Below are positions 7,042 through 13,279 of a stretch of 44,778 nucleotides of DNA, in pieces. A model generated the notes under the pieces. The model was not told where the DNA came from, did not search any database, and was given only the letters and a program-made list of their open reading frames with translations. The stretch is from assembly GCA_947169885.1 (NCBI GenBank), contig CAMVRM010000024.1:1-44778 (forward strand), written 5' to 3'. The DNA is from an uncultured Ruminococcus sp. (GTDB lineage: Bacteria > Bacillota > Clostridia > Oscillospirales > Ruminococcaceae). Every line of letters starts with the position of its first letter. Positions within the stretch are counted from its first letter, which is position 1. A program made the position numbers and the translations under genes.

Positions 7042-7088
7042 ATTATGCAGAAATGTTACAAAATGAACAAATAATTTTCAACAAGCAC

Positions 7089-7117
7089 TTGCATATTTGT
7101 TACAGATGTGGTATAAT
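7089..7117 (+). promoter_or_regulatory. Promoter of the 92-residue protein gene
   Basis: TTGCAT (7089-7094), 17-bp spacer, TATAAT (7112-7117) with TGG before it. Predicts a leader of roughly 145 nt. Confidence 0.8.
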
Positions 7118-7154
7118 ATAAATATGGTACAGCAAACAAATCTATAATCTAATA

Positions 7155-7230
7155 TTTCTTATTTCTTATTTCTTATTTCTTATTTTTTATCTCTTATCTC
7201 TTATCTCTTATCTCTTATCTTTTATCTATT
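7155..7230 (-). repeat. Heptad array in reverse orientation within a 5' leader
   Basis: TTTCTTA and TCTTATC units in tandem, the reverse complement of the array at 6763. It lies between the promoter at 7089 and the ATG at 7271. Confidence 0.9.
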
Positions 7231-7270
7231 CTCTACGTAACTGTTATCTTGAAAAAGAGGGGGGTCTGTT

Positions 7271-7549
7271 ATGAAAGTTTTACAGCTTATTGCGGCAAGT
7301 GAATATATGGAACTGCTGCTGTCGGATGGCAGGGCGGTCAGGATACCGGGGAAACTTGTTGAGAAACACTTTGTTGGGAAATTGAACGCTAACTGGCTTT
7401 ATGTTTATGAGATGTTCCGGTGCGACAGACCGCTCGGCATCGAGGACGTTGCAGGCAGGGCTTCCGAACAGGAAAAAGCAGAGATAGTCGGTGCAGTCTC
7501 GGAACATCTTGCAGAGTGCGGCTGCGGCGCTGCTGTGACCTTTGAATGA
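7271..7549 (+). CDS. Hypothetical 92-residue protein
   Basis: A small soluble protein (MKVLQLIAASEYMELLLSDG...) I do not recognise. The first 55 residues look like a small beta-rich fold, and the rest is an acidic helical region ending in an AECGCGAAV segment with two Cys. GAGGGGGG precedes the ATG. It has its own promoter and an unusual leader made of TCTTATC repeats. Not obviously in an operon with the ATPase gene, which has its own promoter. Confidence 0.7.
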   Translation: MKVLQLIAASEYMELLLSDGRAVRIPGKLVEKHFVGKLNANWLYVYEMFRCDRPLGIEDVAGRASEQEKAEIVGAVSEHLAECGCGAAVTFE

Positions 7550-7613
7550 TTTGGCGAATTGTACAGATTTGTCAAAAAAAGCTTGTGCAAGCCTACAAAG
7601 AATTGCTTTGCGG

Positions 7614-7642
7614 TTGACAAAATTTTTGCTATATATTATAAT
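7614..7642 (+). promoter_or_regulatory. Promoter of the MoxR-like ATPase gene
   Basis: TTGACA (7614-7619), 17-bp spacer, TATAAT (7637-7642): full consensus. Confidence 0.92.
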
Positions 7643-7718
7643 TAAAATATGGTACGTTGTGAATCGGGGTCTATATCTTGTTCACATATCGTAATTTACT
7701 GACGAGAGGAAGTAGTAT

Positions 7719-9296
7719 ATGAATATCAAAGAAGCCAAGGAGCAGATCGAATACGCTATCAAATCGTATCTGCTGAAAGATGAGTACGGCGACTATCAGA
7801 TCTCGCTGGAGAAACAGCGTCCTCTGTTCCTTATGGGACCTCCGGGAATCGGAAAGACCGCTATCATGGACCAGATCGCACAGGATCTCCAGATAAACCT
7901 CGTTTCCTACGCTATGACTCACCAGACTCGTGAGTCTGCTATCGGTCAGCCGATGATCGTTAACAAGAACTTCATCGGACGTGAGGTAAAGGTATCTGAA
8001 TCCACCATGTCCGAGGTTATCGCTAATATGTACGAGACAATGGAGGAAACAGGTATCCGTGAGGGCATACTCTTCCTCGATGAGATCAACTGCGTTGATA
8101 AGTCTATCGCACCTATGATGCTCCAGTTCCTGCAATACAAGATCTTCGGTAAGCACCAGATCCCCGAGGGCTGGGTCGTTACCACCGCAGGAAACCCTCC
8201 TGAGTATAACTTCGCAGTTAATGATTTTGATATTGCAACTCTTGACCGTCTGAAAAAGGTCGACTGCGTTGCTGACTTCGGCTGCTGGAAAGAATTCGCT
8301 CTCAAAGCACAGATACACACCTCGATAATCTCTTACCTCAGCATGAACCCCGATAATTTCTATGGAGTTGACCCTGAGGCTGACCTTGCTGAAAAGAAAA
8401 AGCTCAACCCGAACGCAACTCCTGACTTCGTTACTTCCCGTGCTTGGGAAGATATGTCCGCAATGATCGACCTGTATGAGCAGGGCGGTATACCTGTTGA
8501 CCTTATCCTTATCGAACAGTATATACAGGATCACGATATTGCTGTTGACTATGAGGATTTCTATAATTTCTACAACGAGATCAAGGACGGCTTTGCGATA
8601 GACAGCATCTTGCAGGGTCAGGCAAGCGGCGAACTTATCCAGAGAGCAAGGGAACTTGACTGGGAGGGCAAGGCTGTTCTTCTTGACATCCTTACCGCTG
8701 AAAGTTCGGGCGCTATGCAGTACAGCCGTGAGATGATAAGGCTGCTGACCGAGATGCTCCCCATACTTCAGGATTCATGTGAAAGAATGGGTGAGGGCTT
8801 CTCGAACCGTGACGTTTTCTCCAACAAGATCATGCAGCGTCAGCGTGACCTCGAAAGAATGATAATCGCTCGTGTTATTTCCAGCTCGAACAAGAAAGTT
8901 GAACGCTGGATAATCCATCATCTTGAAAATTATCTTGAAGTTACCACCGACTGCCGCACAAACAATGCAGCTATCACTAAGGTAATGCAGATGTATGACG
9001 AAAAGGTACGTGAAGTAAAGGGCATCACTCAGGCTGCTGTTGCGGTGTTCTTCAATGTTGTTAAGTTCGTGCTTGCTACTTTTGGCGCAGGCGATGAACT
9101 GAGGACTGTTTTCACAAACCTTGGTTTGAACGGCAACGCTGTTAAGTTCATCAACCAGTTCGGTCTTGCTGATTTCTGCTCCAACCCGACAGGTCCTATC
9201 CCCGCAGTTGATTACAGTATGTTCGATACATTAAAGATCAACTACACCGTTGAAGACCCCAGAGAGCGTTTCAGAAGAAATCCTCAGCCGTACTGA
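7719..9296 (+). CDS. MoxR-like AAA+ ATPase
   Basis: A 525-residue AAA+ protein. Walker A is GPPGIGKT (40-47), Walker B ILFLDEIN (118-125), and the sensor region TTAGNPPEYN lies near 156-165, followed by LDRLKK as in the MoxR/AAA_5 group. The second half is a helical region without a domain I recognise. MoxR ATPases usually act as chaperones that insert cofactors or assemble complexes and are normally encoded beside a von Willebrand factor A protein; no such gene is next to it here. GAGGAAG lies 8 bases before the ATG. Monocistronic from a consensus promoter. The target is unknown. Confidence 0.85.
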   Translation: MNIKEAKEQIEYAIKSYLLKDEYGDYQISLEKQRPLFLMGPPGIGKTAIMDQIAQDLQINLVSYAMTHQTRESAIGQPMIVNKNFIGREVKVSESTMSEVIANMYETMEETGIREGILFLDEINCVDKSIAPMMLQFLQYKIFGKHQIPEGWVVTTAGNPPEYNFAVNDFDIATLDRLKKVDCVADFGCWKEFALKAQIHTSIISYLSMNPDNFYGVDPEADLAEKKKLNPNATPDFVTSRAWEDMSAMIDLYEQGGIPVDLILIEQYIQDHDIAVDYEDFYNFYNEIKDGFAIDSILQGQASGELIQRARELDWEGKAVLLDILTAESSGAMQYSREMIRLLTEMLPILQDSCERMGEGFSNRDVFSNKIMQRQRDLERMIIARVISSSNKKVERWIIHHLENYLEVTTDCRTNNAAITKVMQMYDEKVREVKGITQAAVAVFFNVVKFVLATFGAGDELRTVFTNLGLNGNAVKFINQFGLADFCSNPTGPIPAVDYSMFDTLKINYTVEDPRERFRRNPQPY

Positions 9297-9333
9297 TGAA
9301 CGCAAATTCATAAAAAATTTACATAGCGAGCTG

Positions 9334-9362
9334 TTGACATATTGCTCGTAATGGTGTATAAT
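9334..9362 (+). promoter_or_regulatory. Promoter of the infC-rpmI-rplT operon
   Basis: TTGACA (9334-9339), 17-bp spacer, TATAAT (9357-9362). Confidence 0.92.
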
Positions 9363-9368
9363 AATTGA

Positions 9369-9467
9369 GTGGCAAAAGCAGAACACTTCCGTTCTCACCC
9401 TAAGCGCCGAATGTGAGCAGCAAAAGGGTCGGCACTCAATGATGACTTTATAAATGATGTTATTGTT
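9369..9467 (+). ncRNA. L20-type leader of the infC operon
   Basis: A structured leader precedes the attenuator. Visible helices: GAAC/GTTC (9381-9394), CTCAC/GTGAG (9394-9398 with 9413-9417) and ACCC/GGGT with GCCGA/TCGGC (9397-9410 with 9426-9433), a nested or pseudoknotted set. In Firmicutes such leaders bind ribosomal protein L20 and shut down the operon. The class call rests on position and general shape, not on a covariance search. Confidence 0.7.
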
Positions 9468-9502
9468 GCGGACACGGAAGAGATTCTGTGTCCGCTTATT
9501 TT
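9468..9502 (+). terminator. Attenuator terminator in the infC leader
   Basis: Perfect outer stem GCGGACAC.../...GTGTCCGC with TTATTTT after it, just upstream of the infC ribosome site. It lies inside the transcription unit, so it must be conditional; L20 binding to the leader is the expected trigger. Confidence 0.85.
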
Positions 9503-9521
9503 GTATTGGAGGTGTACTGTT

Positions 9522-10040
9522 ATTAACAACAAGGACTACAAGATCAATGAGGATATTCGTGACAAAGAGGTCAGAGTCGTAGGCTCGGACGGAAGTCAGC
9601 TCGGTATCATGTCAGCAAAGGATGCTATTGAAAAGGCTTACAGCGAGGATAAGGATCTCGTGAAGATCGCACCGAATGCAAATCCGCCTGTCTGCAAGAT
9701 AATGGACTTCGGCAAATTCCTTTTTGAACAGTCAAAACGAGAGAAGGAAGCAAAGAAGAACCAGAAGGTAATGGACGTTAAAGAAGTAAAAATGTCCTCA
9801 ACTATCGACACCCACGACTTCGAGACTAAGGTCAATCAGGCAATGAAGTTCCTCAAAAACGGCGACAGGCTCAAAGTCGAAGTGAGATTCCGCAAAAGAA
9901 CTGTGGCACATCCTCAGTTCGGAGAGGAACTGCTCAAAAAGTTCGCCGCAGCAGTATCTGAGATCGGCGTTGTTGATAAGCAGCCCAAAATGGAGGGCAG
10001 AAGCTTTGTGATGTACGTTTCTCCAAAATCTACCAAGTAA
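9522..10040 (+). CDS. infC: Translation initiation factor IF-3
   Basis: A 172-residue IF-3, which keeps 30S subunits apart from 50S and checks start codons. The N-domain (NNKDYKINEDIRDKEVRVVG), linker and C-domain (DVKEVKMSSTIDTHDFETK) match the family throughout. The start is the ATT at 9522, 9 bases after GGAGG. IF-3 genes characteristically use ATT, which lets IF-3 repress its own translation; the in-frame TTG at 9501 would lie upstream of the ribosome site. First gene of infC-rpmI-rplT, controlled by the leader and attenuator above. Confidence 0.95.
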   Translation: MNNKDYKINEDIRDKEVRVVGSDGSQLGIMSAKDAIEKAYSEDKDLVKIAPNANPPVCKIMDFGKFLFEQSKREKEAKKNQKVMDVKEVKMSSTIDTHDFETKVNQAMKFLKNGDRLKVEVRFRKRTVAHPQFGEELLKKFAAAVSEIGVVDKQPKMEGRSFVMYVSPKSTK

Positions 10041-10066
10041 ACAAATATTTAAGGAGGATAAATATT

Positions 10067-10264
10067 ATGCCTAAGATCAAGACCCACAGCGGTGCTAAGA
10101 AGCGCTTTTCGGTTACTGGAAAGGGCAAAGTTAAATTCCAGCACGTAAACAAGAGACACAGACTTAATCAGAAGGATCACAAGAGAAAGAGACTTCTGAG
10201 AGGTGCAGCTTACGCTGACGAATCCAATCTGAAGAACGTTAAGGCACTTATCCCTTACAAGTAA
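10067..10264 (+). CDS. rpmI: 50S ribosomal protein L35
   Basis: A 65-residue, very basic protein with the L35 signature (MPKIKTHSGAKKRF, then KHRLNQKDHKRKRLLRG). AAGGAGG precedes the ATG. Middle gene of the IF-3/L35/L20 operon. Confidence 0.98.
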   Translation: MPKIKTHSGAKKRFSVTGKGKVKFQHVNKRHRLNQKDHKRKRLLRGAAYADESNLKNVKALIPYK

Positions 10265-10323
10265 TTGGCTGACAATTCCAAAACTTGAACCGATAAAAGG
10301 GAAATAACAGGAGGTAAATTACT

Positions 10324-10677
10324 ATGGCTCGTATCAAGGGCGCAATGATGACTCGCAAGAGAAGAAATAAGACATTAAAGCTCGCTAAGGGATATTTCGG
10401 TGCTAAGAGCAAGCACTTCAAGATGGCTAAACAGGCTGTTATGAAGTCCGGTCAGTACGCATACATCGGCAGAAGACAGAAGAAGAGAGATTTCAGAAGA
10501 CTCTGGATCACAAGAATTTCGGCTGCTGCTAAGCTCAACGGCATGAACTATTCGACCTTTATGAACGGCTGCAAGAAGGCAGGCATCGCACTCAACAGAA
10601 AGATGCTTTCCGAGATCGCTATCAGTGACCCCGCAGGCTTCACAGCTATTGCTGAGCAGGCTAAGGCTGCTCTTTGA
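10324..10677 (+). CDS. rplT: 50S ribosomal protein L20
   Basis: A 117-residue basic protein matching L20 along its length ([20 protein letters not shown] start; [16 protein letters not shown] core). It binds 23S rRNA early in 50S assembly and is the expected repressor of this operon through the leader at 9369-9467. AGGAGG precedes the ATG; a terminator follows the gene. Confidence 0.98.
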   Translation: MARIKGAMMTRKRRNKTLKLAKGYFGAKSKHFKMAKQAVMKSGQYAYIGRRQKKRDFRRLWITRISAAAKLNGMNYSTFMNGCKKAGIALNRKMLSEIAISDPAGFTAIAEQAKAAL

Positions 10678-10688
10678 TCGCAAATACA

Positions 10689-10725
10689 ACGCACAGGCTT
10701 TAACGGGCACTGTGCGTTTTTGTTT
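10689..10725 (+). terminator. Terminator of the infC operon
   Basis: ACGCACAG (10689-10696) pairs with CTGTGCGT (10710-10717), followed by T-rich sequence. Confidence 0.9.
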
Positions 10726-10742
10726 ACGGAGAGTGATATTTG

Positions 10743-11561
10743 ATGCTTATTTCCGCTAAGGACAACCCGAAGATAAAGCAATACAAAAAGCTTTGCACCA
10801 GCCGCAAATATCGTGCGGAACTGGGGCTTTTTGCGGTCGAGGGCATGAGGAGCGTGCTTGACCTGCTGGGTTCTGACGGAGTTGAGATCGACAGTGTGTT
10901 TGTTGAGGAGAAAGCGTTGGAGCGTTTCAGGGGACGGCTTGAAGTCGAACGATTTGAGAAGCTGCCATCGGGTAAGTTATACTACATCACCGAGACTGTC
11001 GCCGAGAAAATGACTGAAGTCGGGCAGACACAGGGGGCTTTTGCGGTCGTGAGGAAGTTCGACAGGAAGCTTTGCGTGAGCGAGCTTGACCCCGAGGGCA
11101 AGTACCTTATACTGAACGATATGCAGGATCCCGGCAACTTAGGCACAATGCTGAGGACTGCGGCGGCTGTTGGTGTGAGCGGCGTTATTCTCACGAACAA
11201 TTCCGTTGACCTTTACAATCCGAAAGTCATTCGTTCGGCTATGGCGAGTATGCCGTATGTGAAAGTCTATATCGAGAACGATTTTGCAGGAGTTACGGAA
11301 CTTTTGCGGAGTGTGGGGATAAGGACTTATGCGGCGGTGGTGCGAAACGGCAGGGACATACGTGAAGCAGATTTTTCGGGCGGATGTGCGGTAGTTATCG
11401 GTAATGAGGGCAGAGGATTAACGGAAGAAGATACGGCGCTGTGTGATGAGGGCGTAACGATCGTGATGAACGGCAGAATGGACTCCTTAAATGCGGCGAT
11501 AGCAGGAACGATCTTCCTGTGGGAAATAACAAAACAGATAAGAGAAAAAAATCAGAAATAA
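10743..11561 (+). CDS. SpoU/TrmH-family RNA 2'-O-methyltransferase
   Basis: A 272-residue enzyme that uses S-adenosylmethionine to methylate ribose in rRNA or tRNA. An N-terminal substrate-binding domain (about 1-105) precedes the SPOUT catalytic domain. The three motifs are visible: LNDMQDPGNLGTMLRTAA (with the Asn and Arg expected), VVIGNEGRGL and MDSLNAAIAG. The exact target nucleotide cannot be told. I chose ATG 10743, 9 bases after GGAGAG; a TTG immediately upstream is an alternative. The C-terminus (KQIREKNQK) and stop codon run into a GATAAGA-type array, so the tail may have been shaped by that repeat. It follows the infC operon but lies beyond its terminator. Confidence 0.9.
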   Translation: MLISAKDNPKIKQYKKLCTSRKYRAELGLFAVEGMRSVLDLLGSDGVEIDSVFVEEKALERFRGRLEVERFEKLPSGKLYYITETVAEKMTEVGQTQGAFAVVRKFDRKLCVSELDPEGKYLILNDMQDPGNLGTMLRTAAAVGVSGVILTNNSVDLYNPKVIRSAMASMPYVKVYIENDFAGVTELLRSVGIRTYAAVVRNGRDIREADFSGGCAVVIGNEGRGLTEEDTALCDEGVTIVMNGRMDSLNAAIAGTIFLWEITKQIREKNQK

Positions 11562-11572
11562 GAGATAAGAAA
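11536..11572 (+). repeat. GATAAGA heptads overlapping the methyltransferase 3' end
   Basis: AGATAAG and AAATAAG units that begin within the last codons of the coding sequence and provide its TAA stop. Confidence 0.7.
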
Positions 11573-11590
11573 GTTTTGCACAAACGTCCC

Positions 11591-11950
11591 GTGAGCGTCA
11601 GAGATTTAAAAGTTTTAGGAAAGGAAGTCCAGAGGGGATAACCCTTTTTCAAAAGGGTTTCCCCTTTGGTGGGGGTATGGGGGCAAAGACCCCATTCGCC
11701 CCTATGGGGCGACTAAAGCCAAAACACAATAAAGATAAAAACGCACAAACTTACCCCACAAGCCATAAAATCGGCATTCCAAAAACAAACTTTCAAAAGT
11801 ACACAAAATGAAAGAATAATTCTACATAATGTAGAAGCACCAATATGCCGATTTTTATTTTTCGGGACAGCGTAAGCGTTTCCCGAAAAAGACCCCTAAA
11901 TGTCCAAAGGACATTACTCACAACGGACGCTAAGTCCGTTACCAAAAATG
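11591..11950 (+). repeat. Large intergenic repeat, copy A
   Basis: About 360 bp sharing long blocks with 31743-32099: the CCAGAGGGGATAACCC hairpin (11629-11669), the AAATCGGCAT...ATGCCGAT stem (11768-11852), the segment AAAAGTACACAAAATGAAAG, GTAGAAGCACCAA, and a CGGGA/TCCCG hairpin capped by a GCGTAAGCG stem-loop (about 11858-11890). No open reading frame of note. Together with the small hairpins that follow, it accounts for the 477-bp gap before dprA. Confidence 0.85.
11768..11860 (+). terminator. Possible terminator in repeat copy A
   Basis: AAATCGGCAT pairs with ATGCCGATTT after a long loop holding a second hairpin (TTCTAC/GTAGAA), followed by T-rich sequence. Same stem base as the good terminator at 6986. 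Confidence 0.5.
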
Positions 11951-11987
11951 TCAGAATGAAATTAACAAAATGTTCGTTAAGAACATT
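11899..11987 (+). repeat. Triplet of small perfect hairpins upstream of dprA
   Basis: ATGTCC/GGACAT (from 11899), AACGGAC/GTCCGTT with loop GCTAA (11922-11940) and AATGTTC/GAACATT with loop GTTAA (11969-11987). Similar hairpins occur at 25266-25309, 29780-29795 and 32057-32097. Confidence 0.75.
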
Positions 11988-12038
11988 CAAATTAGCATAC
12001 AGACACGAAAAAGCACACAAAAGATAAGAGGTGGAGAA

Positions 12039-13238
12039 ATGACAGACGACAGAAGAATATACTGGGTATGGCTCGCAATGGTGCTGGGCGCAGGCAGCGA
12101 AAGCTTTTGGAAAATGTGCAGAGGTTATCGCTCGATAAGCGACTTTGCGGAAAACGTTAAGGCTCTCCGCTTCTCGAATATGAACGAAAACCAGTGCGAA
12201 CGTGCAAAGGATATAAGCTTTCGGGACGCAGAAGAACTGATAGTGAAATGCGCCGCACAGGGCGTTGATACTGTTATTTTTCGTGATGAGCGCTACCCAA
12301 AACGCCTTAAACGGACACCGAATCCTCCAACGGTGCTGTTCGTCAGGGGCGATGCCGACAAACTTAACGCTCATAGGGTCGTTTCGGTGGTCGGCACTCG
12401 AACTCCCTGTGATTATTCACTTAAAGCCGCAAGAGAGATATGCGCAGAACTTGCCCGAAACGGTGCGCTCATTGTATCGGGTGCGGAAGTCGGCATAGAT
12501 GTTGCCGCTATCGAGGGCGCTCTTAGCATGGGACACAATGCCGCCGCTCTGCTTGGACGTGGTATCCTTGAAGAAAATGCTCTTGACGAGACTATTGAGG
12601 AAAACTGCCTGCTCGTTTCTGAATATACCGACCGCAGTTCTTTTGGCAAGGTCAGCTTCAATAACCGCAACAGGATATTATGTGGTCTTTGTGACCTTGT
12701 TCTTTTTGTTGAAGCAAGAGCCGACAGCAGGGGACTTAACAACGTTAAACACGCCGAACTTATCAACCGTCCCGTTTTTTGTGTCCCGCCTGCCGATATT
12801 TTTGATATACGTTTTAAGGGTCAGCAGCTGCTCCTGACTAACGGCGCACAGCCTGCATTCAGCGGTTCGCAGATACTTGCCCGATACGCTGAACTTGTAG
12901 GCGAAACGCTCAGAACTGTTAAATTTGCTGATATTAAGACAGAACCGCACAAGGAACAGGAAAAAACAGAGGAACAGTCTGTTAAAAAAGTAAAAAAAGT
13001 TGACGAAAACGCCGCAGAGGTCTTGCATAACGAGGAAAAGTCTGCTAAAATAGATATGAGCGGCTTGTCACAGGAACAAAAAGCTATCTGTGAACTGCTC
13101 AAAGAAAAAGGCTCACTGCATCTCAATCAGATAGCTGAGATGACAGAACTGCCCGTCAATACCGTGGTGAACGAACTGACACTGCTCAGCATTGAGGGAA
13201 CGGTCAAGGAACTTCCGGGCAAGAGCTATAAACTCTGA
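12039..13238 (+). CDS. dprA: Divergent DprA/Smf-family DNA-processing protein
   Basis: A 399-residue protein of the DprA family, which loads RecA onto incoming single-stranded DNA during transformation. The Rossmann-type core runs from VVSVVGTRTPCDYS (about 107-120) through VSGAEVGIDVAAIEGAL, LLGRGIL, LLVSEY and the well-kept NRNRILCGL to a GAQPAFSGSQIL segment. A C-terminal winged helix (last 60 residues, LSQEQKAICELLKEKG...) follows a charged Lys/Glu linker. Several usual residues differ: the GIDxxAH motif reads GIDVAAI, and the SGSLIT stretch is replaced by ADSRGLNNVKHA. It may be a diverged paralogue with altered activity. GGTGGAG precedes ATG 12039. Upstream of topA, a frequent arrangement in Firmicutes. 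Confidence 0.85.
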   Translation: MTDDRRIYWVWLAMVLGAGSESFWKMCRGYRSISDFAENVKALRFSNMNENQCERAKDISFRDAEELIVKCAAQGVDTVIFRDERYPKRLKRTPNPPTVLFVRGDADKLNAHRVVSVVGTRTPCDYSLKAAREICAELARNGALIVSGAEVGIDVAAIEGALSMGHNAAALLGRGILEENALDETIEENCLLVSEYTDRSSFGKVSFNNRNRILCGLCDLVLFVEARADSRGLNNVKHAELINRPVFCVPPADIFDIRFKGQQLLLTNGAQPAFSGSQILARYAELVGETLRTVKFADIKTEPHKEQEKTEEQSVKKVKKVDENAAEVLHNEEKSAKIDMSGLSQEQKAICELLKEKGSLHLNQIAEMTELPVNTVVNELTLLSIEGTVKELPGKSYKL

Positions 13239-13279
13239 AATGACGGAAAGTTAAAGGAATAGTATGAGGAGAGGATAAT

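Noticed and set aside
7571-7592. GCTTGTGCAAGC with a neighbouring A run as a minus-strand terminator
   Set aside because: The hairpin has a two-base loop and there is no minus-strand gene here for it to end.
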